A stretch of 64,000 nt of DNA from Colwellia sp. M166. Lineage in GTDB: Bacteria; Pseudomonadota; Gammaproteobacteria; Enterobacterales; Alteromonadaceae. The stretch's first letter is position 1. Each line of letters starts with the position of its first letter. The stretch lies in contig NZ_CP040755.1 in NCBI RefSeq assembly GCF_024585285.1, positions 4,526,001 through 4,590,000 on the forward strand, given 5' to 3'. This document shows, piece after piece, positions 8,303 to 19,200 of the stretch. Position numbers and translations under genes: made by a program. A model generated the notes under the pieces. It had not been told where the DNA came from and searched no databases. It was given only the letters and a program-made list of their open reading frames with translations.

Positions 8303-10726
8303 TTATGGGTTGTATGTTACGTCTAAGCTCACACCACTTGCCGCAACGTACCCATAGATACCTATATGCCAGGTGTCGGCTATTGGGTTAGTAAATGGGC
8401 ATGCTTCTGTGTTACCACTTTTATAAGGGCGACAGTCATAAGTTGAAGTTGTTGGTTGTGCACCACGGCGAATGTACATATCTGCATCACCAGTGCCACC
8501 ACTCATATTGAAATCAAGTGTTGCCATGCCTGCAGGTACATCAATGGTGTAATAAGTCCATGCGCGACGTGCAACTGTGATATCAGTTACTGAGGCACTA
8601 CCACCTGTAGCATCACCGCCACCGCCCGTTGACCCTTCAGTGAAGCTACCTGTTAAGTTCACACCAGTGAAGGCAGAATATCCAATAACTTTCACATAAT
8701 AAGTACCCGCTTGTGCTGTCTCTATCGGGCAAGACTCAGCATTTCCGCCTTTATATGGACGACAATCATAGCTCGTCGTTGTTGGCGCTGAGCCAAATTT
8801 AACATAAAGATCAGCATCACCTGTTCCACCAGCCATGGTAAAGTTAAGATCGGTTGCACCAGCAGGCACTTCCATCGTAAAGCTTAATTCCTGTGCTGCA
8901 GCACCAGACAAGTTGGTTTTAGCTATGCTATTTTCTAAAACATTGCTACCACCTGTTGGTGGTGTAGTGCCACCATCACCACAACTTGCGGCTAATGCGT
9001 CAGAAGCAGCTTTTGCCTGCACTAAACCGTAACCGGTTTTGTTATCACGGCCAGCAACGTCTAAATCAATAGCCGTTGATTTTAATGCGTTACGTACTTC
9101 TGTTGCTGAACAGTCAGGGTTATTACTCCAAACTAAGGCTGCTACGCCTGTAACGTGTGGGGTTGCCATCGATGTACCGTTATAATAAGCGTAATCTTGG
9201 TTGCCAACTACATTCAAGCTAACGTTTGTTCCAAGTTGTCCCATTAGTTGTAAGCCAAGATCGCGATTTATTGACACAGTAGGTACAGTAACGTCGGTAT
9301 TGGCATCAACTAAAAATGGATTTTGAAGACCTGGTCGGGTGCTATTACTATAAACAATTACGCCAGATGCTCCGGCATCAGCACAAGCTTTAGCTGGGTT
9401 TATTTCAGGATAATTACTGCCTTTTTGGTTATCATTACGTTCAGCTAAACAAATATTACCAGCAACATTTGAACAACTATAACTGCTACCTGAAAGCGTA
9501 CAGGCAGATAAAACACCGTTTGCGGCACTGTTAACATTACTGACGGTGAAGCTACCACCGCTTTGTATGTAGTGTGTTTGTGGTACAACTTCATCGTTAC
9601 CATAGGTTGTTGAACCTAAGGTGATATAACCTAAACGGCCATCACCCGCCACGGTTGATAAAATAGCTTCACCAGGTGCTGAAATTTCAACTTGTGAAGT
9701 ATATTGTGAAAACTCTGCATGTTGACGACCTTGATCAAGTGCACCTACAGCCATAACAGAATCATAAGATGCAGGGTAAGATAGTGTTGAATCGCCATCG
9801 TTACCCGATGCAGCAATAAGTAAAACACCTGCATCAGCTGCAGCTTGTAATGAGTTACGTTCTGCATTGCTTGAGCCCGCACCACCTAAACTCATGTTAA
9901 TAACTTTTGCACCATTGTTAACACAGGTGTCAACGGCATCAATGAGTTCACCTGTGTAACCCCATCCAGCTTCGTTAAATACTTTCACAATGTGCAGGTT
10001 GACATTAGTATTTGGCATAATACCTACAACACCCTCTGAGTTATTTACTGCTGCAATAGTTCCTGCGACATGTGTACCGTGCGAACCGCCATTTTGGTAC
10101 CAATTACCTGTACCTGAATTGTTGGTACCAGAAGCATTGTTTGCATTTAAATCGGGATTAGCACGTTCGTAACCTGAGTCAATAATACATACCGTCATAT
10201 TCGCTGCATCATTGTCAGAAATTAGGTCTGATTGGGTATCTGCAATGCCCCAAGGTTGATTTTGAGCCATTAAATAACGTTTGTAATCTGGTTCTGCAAA
10301 CTCGACATCAGCGTGACTGTTCAGCTCCATCACCATTGCTTTAACATCATTGATGTGTTTTTGTTGACCTAATGAGATAACGTGACGGCCATTCTTTAAC
10401 TTTTTCAGATGTTTCAGGCTATTGCCTGCTTTTTTAGCCAAACCTTTCGGCATAGCTTTTTCTGAGGTTACACCATTTAAAGTTTGTGCTTCAAAACCAT
10501 TCTTATACTTAACAATGATTCTGTCGGTAAAGTCATAACTCTTAAATTTTTGTTGTTCACGCCATTGGCTAAAGTCTTTATTGACCGCGGTGGATGAACT
10601 CTGAGCACCAATGAGGATCGGCTGGGTTATTTCAGCTGCTTCAAATGTTTGTGCGTTGCTTATACCGCTAGCCGCAAGAATTGATAGTGTTAATGCACTT
10701 AAACCTAGTATTTTTTTATTTCTCAT
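8303..10726 (-). CDS. Secreted subtilisin-like serine protease (S8) with PA insert and two PPC domains
   Basis: Extracellular alkaline protease, probably exported by Sec and then type II secretion, for scavenging protein. 807 residues in order: signal peptide (1-25), prodomain (about 60-150, ending EFAEPDYKRY), catalytic S8 domain with D183 (CIIDSGY), H216 (GSHGTHVAGT), oxyanion N309 (ASGND) and S519 (NGTSMATPHV), a PA-like insert at about 370-505, then two similar PPC domains (about 595-690 and 705-807) each containing GGTGDADxYxR/K and STYDCRPYK-type segments. PPC domains are normally clipped off after secretion. ATG with GGAG about 10 nt upstream. Divergent from the second subtilase gene. 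Confidence 0.95.
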   Translation of the reverse strand: MRNKKILGLSALTLSILAASGISNAQTFEAAEITQPILIGAQSSSTAVNKDFSQWREQQKFKSYDFTDRIIVKYKNGFEAQTLNGVTSEKAMPKGLAKKAGNSLKHLKKLKNGRHVISLGQQKHINDVKAMVMELNSHADVEFAEPDYKRYLMAQNQPWGIADTQSDLISDNDAANMTVCIIDSGYERANPDLNANNASGTNNSGTGNWYQNGGSHGTHVAGTIAAVNNSEGVVGIMPNTNVNLHIVKVFNEAGWGYTGELIDAVDTCVNNGAKVINMSLGGAGSSNAERNSLQAAADAGVLLIAASGNDGDSTLSYPASYDSVMAVGALDQGRQHAEFSQYTSQVEISAPGEAILSTVAGDGRLGYITLGSTTYGNDEVVPQTHYIQSGGSFTVSNVNSAANGVLSACTLSGSSYSCSNVAGNICLAERNDNQKGSNYPEINPAKACADAGASGVIVYSNSTRPGLQNPFLVDANTDVTVPTVSINRDLGLQLMGQLGTNVSLNVVGNQDYAYYNGTSMATPHVTGVAALVWSNNPDCSATEVRNALKSTAIDLDVAGRDNKTGYGLVQAKAASDALAASCGDGGTTPPTGGSNVLENSIAKTNLSGAAAQELSFTMEVPAGATDLNFTMAGGTGDADLYVKFGSAPTTTSYDCRPYKGGNAESCPIETAQAGTYYVKVIGYSAFTGVNLTGSFTEGSTGGGGDATGGSASVTDITVARRAWTYYTIDVPAGMATLDFNMSGGTGDADMYIRRGAQPTTSTYDCRPYKSGNTEACPFTNPIADTWHIGIYGYVAASGVSLDVTYNP

Positions 10727-11295
10727 CTGAGTCGAACTCCAATTTGAATTTGTTTTTACGCTTAATGGAACATGCTAGATGCAACATAGGACGTATTATT
10801 TTTATCGTTGGATGATTTGTCATCGCTAACAAGCTTGTCGTTTTTTATAGCGACTGAATAGTAAGTCTAAGACTTTTTTTAGAATAAAAACGACAAGTGA
10901 AGAAAAGGCTTTTTTATTTAAGTTTTTGTTTATAAATACTTTAATTTTTTCATGTCGGTTTGGTTCGAAAAAATGTCGCAATAGTGCTAGGTGGGTTTTT
11001 ATTAAATGCTACTATCAAATTTCTTATTAGGTTTAGCGTTAACTTACCTATTAATAACAAAACAATTTTAACTGTTTTTTTGATTTTAGTTATGAAGACA
11101 AGATTAAAAATCATTAGTAGGTGTGGTAGTGTTTGGTTAGATAATTGAGGTTAACCTTGATGTCGTTGGGTTGAGGTTACGAGGACCATCAATAGTTGAT
11201 ACTTAATGTATACGAACCTGAACATATGAAGTTATTCACCCTGATGTTTTTAAGATAATTTAGCAAGATGTAACAAGCAAAGGGGATAATAATAA
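10727..11295. other. 569-bp intergenic region between divergent subtilase genes
   Basis: Very AT-rich and without a supported gene. It should contain both protease promoters. It holds a perfect 12-bp inverted repeat (listed separately) about 110-165 bp upstream of the minus-strand gene. A possible 62-codon reading at 10960-11148 has no ribosome site or family match and was not called. Confidence 0.6.
10834..10897. repeat. Perfect 12-bp inverted repeat between the two subtilase genes
   Basis: CTTGTCGTTTTT (10834-10845) and AAAAACGACAAG (10886-10897) are exact reverse complements separated by 40 bp. Between them is a small AAGTC-TAA-GACTT hairpin followed by seven T. This could be an operator pair or a structured leader for the minus-strand protease gene; which one cannot be decided from sequence alone. 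Confidence 0.6.
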
Positions 11296-12945
11296 ATGCT
11301 GTTCACTTCAATAAAAAAAAATATAAAACCACTGTCAATAGTTTCTCTGGTTATTTCGGTCGTAATGCTAACTGGCTTTATGTCGGTAGCTAAAGAAAAT
11401 AATAGTAAGAGTTCTTATATTATTAGTGCGAAAAACTTTGTTGTCCTAAAAGACAATTTGAAAAAAATGGGCGTTAAGCCAAGCCATGAATTAAGTATCA
11501 TTGATTCCGTTGCGGTTGATTTAACCCCAGATCAATTAAAGCAATTAAAACAGCAGCAAGAAATTAAAGTTTCGAGTAACCATAAAGTTGAATTGAGTGC
11601 GCTCAACTATGGTCAACGTCGTTGGCAACCTAAATCCGTTGTTACCGAGCAAGTTGATGCAACTTATGTGCATAACCGAGGCAATTTTGGCGAAGGTGTC
11701 ACAATTGGCTTTTTAGATACTGGTCTTGAGCAATTACCTGGCTTATCAACAGACCTAGATGGTCGAGATAAGGCATGGGGTACTTATGATGCTATTAACG
11801 ATACTGTCAGCAATTATGGTGAGGAAGAAAGCGGTCATGGTACCCATGTCGCAAGTATCGCTGTTAACAGTGACTTTGATGTTAATGGACAAATTTATGG
11901 TGTTGCACCTAATGCCGCTCATGTGGGTATAAAAGCCTTTGATGCTGAGGGTAAGGCGACTTACGCTGATGTTATTCGAGGAATAGGGTGGGCATTACAA
12001 GTTAAAGAGCAAATTAATTTACGGGTCTTAAATATGTCTTTTAGTGGCCCAGTACGCTCTAATTATTGGGATGACCCGTTAAATAAAGCGGTAATGAAAG
12101 CGTGGCAAGCAGGCATTGTTGTGGTGGCCTCCGCAGGTAATAAAGGTCCAGACCCAATGACGGTAGGTGTTCCTGGAAATGTTCCATATATTATAACGGT
12201 TGGTGCGATGACAGATGATTATACACCGTTTAATTATAACGATGATAAAGTAGCATCCTTTAGTAGTGCAGGCCCAACACCTGAGGGTTTCGTTAAACCC
12301 GATATTATTGCACCAGGAGGACATATTTCAGGCTTAATGTCTTTTGATTCACAAATAGTGGCCGAACATCCGGAGTACCATGATGGTGGACGATACTTTG
12401 AAATGTCGGGCACTTCCCAAGCAGCAGCTGTGGTTTCTGGAGTAGTGGCGCTAATTTTGACGGATAACCCAGCGCTAACCCCAGACCAAGTTAAATGCCG
12501 AATTATGAGTAGTGCTTATCGAGGTGATAATACGGACGGTAGTTTACGTTACAGTGTTTTTCAGCAAGGAGCTGGATTAATCAGTGCTTATTATGCGATC
12601 GAAAGTAACAACGATGATTGTGCTAATACAGCGTTAGATATTGCTAAAGATTTAAATGAAGAAGAGCATTATTTTGGTCCTGCTAATATTAACGAAGATG
12701 GTGATTTTTATGTTGAAGGTTTAGGTCAAGAATATATTTGGGATAATGAAGATAATATTTTTATTGGTGATGGTTTGCTTTGGAAGGTCTCAAATGAAGA
12801 TACTTCCGCATGGCAAGATACAGCAACAACTGATGGTTTACTTTGGAAAGTATCGTTCGAGACAGATGGTTTGCTTTGGAAAGTAAGTCTAAGTGACATC
12901 AATATAGCAACTATAGGTATCAATAGTTGGGTTGAACCACAGTAG
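11296..12945 (+). CDS. Subtilisin-like serine protease (S8) with C-terminal DGLLWKVS repeats
   Basis: 549 residues. A hydrophobic N-terminal segment (12-30) acts as signal peptide or anchor, an inhibitor-like prodomain follows (about 40-105), then the S8 catalytic domain with D141 (GFLDTGLE), H181 (SGHGTHVAS), oxyanion N282 (SAGNKGP) and S374 (SGTSQAAAV). The C-terminal 60 residues are acidic and contain three exact copies of DGLLWKVS (492-499, 513-520, 524-531). Their role is unknown. The architecture differs from the neighbouring protease, so this is not a simple duplication. GGGG-type ribosome site upstream of ATG. Expected outside the inner membrane. Confidence 0.93.
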   Translation: MLFTSIKKNIKPLSIVSLVISVVMLTGFMSVAKENNSKSSYIISAKNFVVLKDNLKKMGVKPSHELSIIDSVAVDLTPDQLKQLKQQQEIKVSSNHKVELSALNYGQRRWQPKSVVTEQVDATYVHNRGNFGEGVTIGFLDTGLEQLPGLSTDLDGRDKAWGTYDAINDTVSNYGEEESGHGTHVASIAVNSDFDVNGQIYGVAPNAAHVGIKAFDAEGKATYADVIRGIGWALQVKEQINLRVLNMSFSGPVRSNYWDDPLNKAVMKAWQAGIVVVASAGNKGPDPMTVGVPGNVPYIITVGAMTDDYTPFNYNDDKVASFSSAGPTPEGFVKPDIIAPGGHISGLMSFDSQIVAEHPEYHDGGRYFEMSGTSQAAAVVSGVVALILTDNPALTPDQVKCRIMSSAYRGDNTDGSLRYSVFQQGAGLISAYYAIESNNDDCANTALDIAKDLNEEEHYFGPANINEDGDFYVEGLGQEYIWDNEDNIFIGDGLLWKVSNEDTSAWQDTATTDGLLWKVSFETDGLLWKVSLSDINIATIGINSWVEPQ

Positions 12946-12964
12946 TGGCAAAACTTACCTTAAC

Positions 12965-12993
12965 AAGCCACTGAGAAATTAGTGGCTTTTTTA
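12965..12993 (+). terminator. Rho-independent terminator after the second subtilase gene
   Basis: Stem AAGCCACT (12965-12972) with AGTGGCTT (12981-12988), 8-nt loop, followed by a T-run to 12992. It separates the subtilase from the sensor gene starting at 13038. Confidence 0.88.
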
Positions 12994-13037
12994 TTGAAGC
13001 AGCTTAACTTTTTCTATAACTCACGGCTTAATACTCG

Positions 13038-16000
13038 ATGTTAAAAATATTATATATTCTAGCAATTATTCTCTTTAGCACGATGAGTAATGCGAGCGAA
13101 GACCGGTTATTCAAGAGCTTCTCTTCTGATAATCCAATGTCCTATCGATTTACCATGTCTATTGCACAAGATAAAGATGGCTTTATGTGGTTTGGTGCCC
13201 AAGAAGGCTTACATCGATTCGATGGTCATAAGCTCGTTAGTTATTATCATGAAGCGGAAAAAGAGAATTCATTAAGCTCTAATGTTATTAGTCGTGTACT
13301 TATTGATAAAAAACAAAATTTTTGGATAGGAACTCGTGGAGGCGGTGTCAATTTATTTAATAATGACATGCAAAGTTTTACACATATTACGACTAAAACC
13401 CATGATGCAGCATTAACCAGTGATGCTGTTAATACCCTATACGAAGATACTAAAGGACAAATATGGGTGGGAACAGAGAATGGCTTGAATATTATTCGTC
13501 GCCAGAACGAACGTTGGAGTGTCCAACAAATTTACCAACAGCTTGGTAATGAAAATACCTTATCAAACAATACTATTCATGCGATTACCGAAACCAATAA
13601 TGAAATTTGGATTGGAACAAATGGTGGCGGGATATCAGTTTTTAATTTTAAAGGGGAGTTTCAACGTACGATGAACTCTCGATTTAATAAGAAAGATTAC
13701 ATAACTAAATTCATAAACTCTCTATTCACAGATGCTGATGACGTAGTTTGGATTGGCACTACAGATAAGGGGTTAGTCAAATATGATGCAACATTGGATC
13801 AGTTTATCAGTTTTCAGACCATGGAAGGTGACAGTTCAAGTGTGAGTAGTAATACCATTCATTATGTCTATCAAGATTTAAGCAAAAGAATTTGGATTGC
13901 TACGGATAATGGTCTTTCTATATATAACGAGAAACAGGAAAACTTTGAGCGCTTTAATCACTCTCCAAATAACCAATACAGTGTTAGTAATGATTTTATT
14001 ATGACTCTGTTTGAAGATAATGATGGTTTAATGTGGATTGGTACATTTACTGGTGTTAATCGTTGGGATCCAACAATGACAACATTTAAACAGTATACAG
14101 AAACCCGCTTCCCTATTCTCAATGCTCCTAATGTAACAAGCTTTACGCAAATTAATAAAAATGAAATTGTATTTAGTACATATAGTGGTGGTATTTTTAC
14201 CTTAAATAAGTCAGAAAATAGTATACAACGATTAGCGATTTCTAGTAATTTTACAGATATGAGGATTATGACATTATTTTCGGATGATAATATCTTGTGG
14301 GTTGGCACTCGGGCTTCAGGTCTTTATAAAATCGATATGCTTACAGGCACTAGTGTTGCTTACGAGCATGATGAAAAAGATGACAGGTCAATTTCTGCGA
14401 ATAGCATTACTGATATAATTAAGGACAAATCTGGAAATATATGGGTTTCAACTTTTTATCAAGGACTTAATCGTCTGAATAAAAATGATGAATTTACCCG
14501 CTATGTTAACGATAAAGATAGGCCAGAGTTTGGTCCAAGTAGTAATTCAATTTTACACCTATTAGAAGATGAACAAGGCATAATTTGGATAGCTACATAT
14601 GGGGCTGGCTTAAACCGTTATGATCCTATTAGCCAAAAATTTCTTCATATTAACCACGACGATAACAATGTATCGAGTATCTCAAGTGACTTAACTTGGT
14701 TTCTATTTATTGATAACAATAAAAGTTTATGGGTCGGTACGCAAGCTGCAGGTTTAAACATATTAAGCTATGCAGATAGAGTGGCAGAGAATTTTTCATT
14801 TACCCACCTTGATACAAAAGACGGTATGAAAAGCCAAACTATTTATGGTTTGTCTCAGGATGAGTATGACGATATTTGGTTAAGCTCGAATCAAGGCGTT
14901 TCTCGATTTACGCCGTCATCAAAGCGTTTTAAACATTTTGATCTAAGCCACGGGTTAGTTGATTTAGATTTTAATCATAGCGCTATATTTAAAGACTCAA
15001 TGGGAACACTGTATTTTGGCGCAGGAAAAGGTTTTTCAAGTGTTGAACCCACACAAAGTAATATCACTCTTTCTGCTCCCAAAGTTAGGTTAACCAATAT
15101 ACTGAAATTAAATACCGCCATAAAAGCGGAAACAGCGTTATCCGAAGTAAAGAAACTAACACTGAACTATGATGATCAGCTTGTTTCATTCGAATATGTT
15201 GGTCTTAATTATACTAATCCAGACTCTACTCAATATAAATATCGCCTCTTAGGTTTTGATCAAGAATGGCTTGATGCGGGCAAGTCGCGCCGAGTGTCTT
15301 ACACTAATTTGCCAGCAGGTAATTATCAACTACAAGTTATTGCAGGCAATAATGACAATATATGGAGTGACCCCGGCTTATCACTTAATATTATTGTTAA
15401 ATCAGCCCCTTGGAATACTTGGTGGGCATACATTTTATATACCTTAGCCGTGGCTTTATCTTTATTGTTTTACTCTCGATTATTAAATCGTAAATTGGTC
15501 ATAGAACAGCAACAAAAGTTGTATTTAGAGCAACAAGTTCACGAAAAAACAGAGAAGTTTAAGTCGAAAAATCTAGAGCTAGCACAAGCTAATAAACAAC
15601 TCGAAAAAGCGGCGATTGTTGATAAGGTTACCGGGGTCAAAAGCCGGCGCTATTTAGATATTTATATCGAACAAACTAGTCAGTTGATGAACCAAATGCA
15701 TCAAAATTTGCTACCTGTGCAAAGAGATATGTTGCCACGCCTTTATATTTTGATGGTGCAATTAAAAAGCTATTCAGAGATTAGTAACAGCCAACTCATT
15801 AATATTACAGACTTGTTACTTTATAGTCGCAATAATGACGACCTTGTGATTCGCTGGTCTCATGATACTTTTGCTGTCATTGGTTATGAAAAGGGTAATA
15901 ATGCCAATGAATTAGCGGCACGTTTAGCCGCTCGACTGAAAAGCGAAATTGATGATAGTACATCAATGAATATGGCTTATTCATTCTTTCCATTTAGCAG

Positions 16001-16202
16001 GGAAAACCCATTAGACTTAACGTGGGATCAAATCAGCGTATTGATTGAACAAGCGCTTACCTTTACCGATACAGACCCACAACTTGCTTGGTTGGGGCTA
16101 TGTGGGCCTAAGTCTGCTCGCTTTGATTACTTACAACTTATGCAAAAGCGCAGCCTTGTTAACCTAAAAGAGCAGGTTATAACTAAGTCAGGCTTAAACT
16201 GA
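13038..16202 (+). CDS. Reg_prop/Y_Y_Y sensor protein with degenerate GGDEF output domain
   Basis: 1054 residues. Signal peptide (1-19), then a large periplasmic two-component-regulator propeller made of many repeats of the form W-I-G-T-x-x-G-L-x-x-F/Y-D (for example NFWIGTRGGGVNLFN and LMWIGTFTGVNRWD), a Y_Y_Y domain at about 695-760 (YKYRLLGFDQEW, SYTNLPAGNYQLQV), one membrane helix at about 795-815, a coiled coil and a C-terminal GGDEF-like domain. The domain starts normally (VDKVTGVKSRRYLD), but the catalytic motif reads RWSHDTFAVIG, so cyclase activity is unlikely. The ligand is unknown; related propellers often sense polysaccharides. It overlaps the convergent kinase gene by 9 bp. Confidence 0.92.
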   Translation: MLKILYILAIILFSTMSNASEDRLFKSFSSDNPMSYRFTMSIAQDKDGFMWFGAQEGLHRFDGHKLVSYYHEAEKENSLSSNVISRVLIDKKQNFWIGTRGGGVNLFNNDMQSFTHITTKTHDAALTSDAVNTLYEDTKGQIWVGTENGLNIIRRQNERWSVQQIYQQLGNENTLSNNTIHAITETNNEIWIGTNGGGISVFNFKGEFQRTMNSRFNKKDYITKFINSLFTDADDVVWIGTTDKGLVKYDATLDQFISFQTMEGDSSSVSSNTIHYVYQDLSKRIWIATDNGLSIYNEKQENFERFNHSPNNQYSVSNDFIMTLFEDNDGLMWIGTFTGVNRWDPTMTTFKQYTETRFPILNAPNVTSFTQINKNEIVFSTYSGGIFTLNKSENSIQRLAISSNFTDMRIMTLFSDDNILWVGTRASGLYKIDMLTGTSVAYEHDEKDDRSISANSITDIIKDKSGNIWVSTFYQGLNRLNKNDEFTRYVNDKDRPEFGPSSNSILHLLEDEQGIIWIATYGAGLNRYDPISQKFLHINHDDNNVSSISSDLTWFLFIDNNKSLWVGTQAAGLNILSYADRVAENFSFTHLDTKDGMKSQTIYGLSQDEYDDIWLSSNQGVSRFTPSSKRFKHFDLSHGLVDLDFNHSAIFKDSMGTLYFGAGKGFSSVEPTQSNITLSAPKVRLTNILKLNTAIKAETALSEVKKLTLNYDDQLVSFEYVGLNYTNPDSTQYKYRLLGFDQEWLDAGKSRRVSYTNLPAGNYQLQVIAGNNDNIWSDPGLSLNIIVKSAPWNTWWAYILYTLAVALSLLFYSRLLNRKLVIEQQQKLYLEQQVHEKTEKFKSKNLELAQANKQLEKAAIVDKVTGVKSRRYLDIYIEQTSQLMNQMHQNLLPVQRDMLPRLYILMVQLKSYSEISNSQLINITDLLLYSRNNDDLVIRWSHDTFAVIGYEKGNNANELAARLAARLKSEIDDSTSMNMAYSFFPFSRENPLDLTWDQISVLIEQALTFTDTDPQLAWLGLCGPKSARFDYLQLMQKRSLVNLKEQVITKSGLN

Positions 16203-19200
16203 CGGACGCTGCTTTTTTAATTGCTGTTGTTGATATTGCTTAGGAGTACAGGCAAACATTTCCTTAAAGCAACGGCCAAAATATGTTTGTGAGGAAAATC
16301 CAACATCAAGGGCAATGCGACCAATTTGAGAGCCGTTCTGCAATAATATTTTTGCTTTTTTAAGGCGAAACTCTTTAATGAAATTATTGGGGGTTATACC
16401 AATTAATGCTTTAATTTTGCGTTGTAATTGTCGCTCACTCATTGCCATTTTTGCTGCTAATTGCACAATGTCTAAATCGGTATCAGTGTAAACTTGGGCC
16501 GTTATTGCTTCTAGTTTTTCCAAGAATTTATTGTCAAGCGTTACCTCGTCACTACTAACGTGTGTGAGTTCTGCGACATTATCAAAACTGGTGTTTTTTC
16601 TGTTTATTTGCAGATCTTTTTGTAAGTTATTTAAATAGTGTTTTTGTAGTTTTTCACGGTTTCGGATCAAATTCCCAATACGGGTTAATAATTCCTGATG
16701 ATTGAATGGTTTACTTAAATACTCATCTGCTTGTAAATTTAAGCCATGTAAACGACTATCTAAGTCAGAGCGAGCTGTTAGTAAAATGACAGGAATATGC
16801 GAGGTTAGTTCATGACTTTTGAGTTGTTTTAAAACCGCAAAGCCATCTATACCCGTTAGCATAATATCGCACACGATAATATCAGGAATATACTCTTGGG
16901 CTAAAGTTAAACCGAGCTCTCCGCTACCTGCGAGCAATGTATGATGGCTTTGTTCAATAACTTGTTTGATATGGCTTTGCATATCTAAATTATCTTCTAT
17001 GACCAGTACCACCTTTTGGCTGTGGTTTCTGGTATCTTTAATTGGGTTGTGCGGCTCTGTTAATAATGACGCGACTTCTATTTGAGATATACACGTTGGT
17101 GTTGACTTCTCTTCTGTTAGCGCTGCTGCTGAAGGGATAATTAAAGAGAACTTGCTGCCTTTATTGTATTCACTAACCACATTAATTTGCCAATTGTGGG
17201 CTTTAACAAGCTCGTTAACTAATGATAGACCAATACCAACACCAAACACTCCTTGGTTTTTTTCGTCATCAGCACGTTGAAAACGTTCAAAAATCTTACT
17301 TTGTGAGTCGGGCGCAATACCAATACCCGTGTCAATAATATCAAGTGTAAAATTATCACTATTACTATGTGCGATAACTTGAATACTACCACCTGCAGGT
17401 GTGTACTTAATGGCATTAGCTATTAGGTTAAAAATGATTTTATCAAATGCTTGAGCGTCACAATCAAGCCATATAGTGTCAGGTATATCACAAGTTAACG
17501 TTAGCTTGTTTTGTGTGGCTAAGCGACTAAATGAATCCGCAGGCATCGACATTAATGTTTTTAGGCGATATGTGGCCATGGTGAGTTGTGGGTTGTCAGA
17601 TAAACGGGAAAGTTCGAGCAACTGTTCAACCATACGAACGAGTCGTAAGCCATTGCGTTTCGCTGTTTTAAGTTCTTTGCCTTCTTCGTCACTTTGAGCT
17701 TTAACTAAGTAGCGATCTAAAATGCCATTGATAATGGTTAACGGTGTTCTAAATTCATGTGAAATATTGGCAATAAATTTATCTTTTAAATCTAATGCTT
17801 GTTGTTCCGCAAGTTTTCTAGCCGTGAGATTAATAAAGGTGATAACAACTAGGGGCTGTTCTTCTCTTTCCGCCCATTGTAACTCTGCTTGCACTGGAAA
17901 TTCTGTACCATCTTTACGTGTTGCTGTGCACTCAATTGAGATGCCAGCGTCTTTACGTTGTAAAGTATAGACATTACTTTTAAAGTCAAAAAAGTAATGC
18001 ATTTGGTCGTCAACGGAAAAAAAGTTACTGACTCGAGTCGAGATGATTTCGCGCTCCAAGCACTGGAATAGTTGCACTGCCGCAGGGTTTGCAGAAAGAA
18101 CAGTACCATCGGTACTAGTGGTTAATATGGCATTACTAGAGGCATTCACTATCGCCTTATCTTCACTGTTAAGCATAGCGTTAGTTAAGCGTAAGTTAAG
18201 TTCAACTAAGGCTTGTTGTGCTGATTCTTGCAGTTTGATTTTTTGTTGTCTTTTATGGCCAATTCGATTCTTGCGATAGGTTATGGTTGCCAATAATGTC
18301 AGCGCGATACCAAGCCAAGTGATAATTAAAATTGACTGTAAGTAAGATTCAATATTGTAGTGTAATTTAAGTTCTACACCGGTTAAGTGAATTGATATTG
18401 AGCTAAATATTAACACCAAAAGGTAGACTTCAGGCGTTGACGAAGTTGTCGTTTCTTTTGACTCAGATAATGGCCTTGCCGAGTGACTAGCGGCAATATT
18501 CAGGGCGCAATAAGGTATAAAAGTTAATAGCGTTGCTAGATATATTGGCAATGAAATGAACAGCCAATGATTCAAATATTCAATAAGGTTTTCTAATAGC
18601 ATGGCTGCAGCAGCTATGGTGAGTATGCTATAAATTCGACACCAAAATTTACTCTGACATTGGTAACTGTTAATTGCAAGACGGATAAAAATCAGTGCCG
18701 CAATCAAAAGATGAAATAACTGTGAAGAGGCGACTTTATCTTTGGCGTTATCAGCAAACTCAGTCGGCAATAAAACAAAGTAACTGAAACAGATTAGCGT
18801 GAAAAAAATGGCTGCAACTCGGCTACTAATGTTCTTATTGTTTTTTGTTTCACTTATATGCGGGTTAGTTTCTATTGCTAAAATAACAAAAAAATAACTG
18901 CACAGCGTGAAAAAATCTTGTAATAACAGGCTGTAATTGATGATCGTAAAGCTAAATAATAGGTTTGATATCAACGAGGATAATAATGCTAAAGTGATAA
19001 ATTGCCAAAAAAGCTTCAACGCTCTTTTTTTAATAATCAAATAACAGGTAGTGACAAAACAAACACTTAAGCTTTGCAGTAGTAATAATGGTGCTTTTTT
19101 AAGCCATATTTCATCAAAATGTAAAATATCATTTATCAAAAAATAGGGGAACAAGGTCAAAATGATACTAACGCTTAAAAATAATTTTTTATATGTAATC

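Noticed and set aside
10960..11148. 62-codon open frame between the two subtilase genes
   Set aside because: No ribosome site, unusual composition in an AT-rich spacer, no recognisable family; likely chance.
12726..12923. Antisense frame with repeated TFQSKPS residues
   Set aside because: It is the reverse reading of the DGLLWKVS repeats of the subtilase, not a gene.
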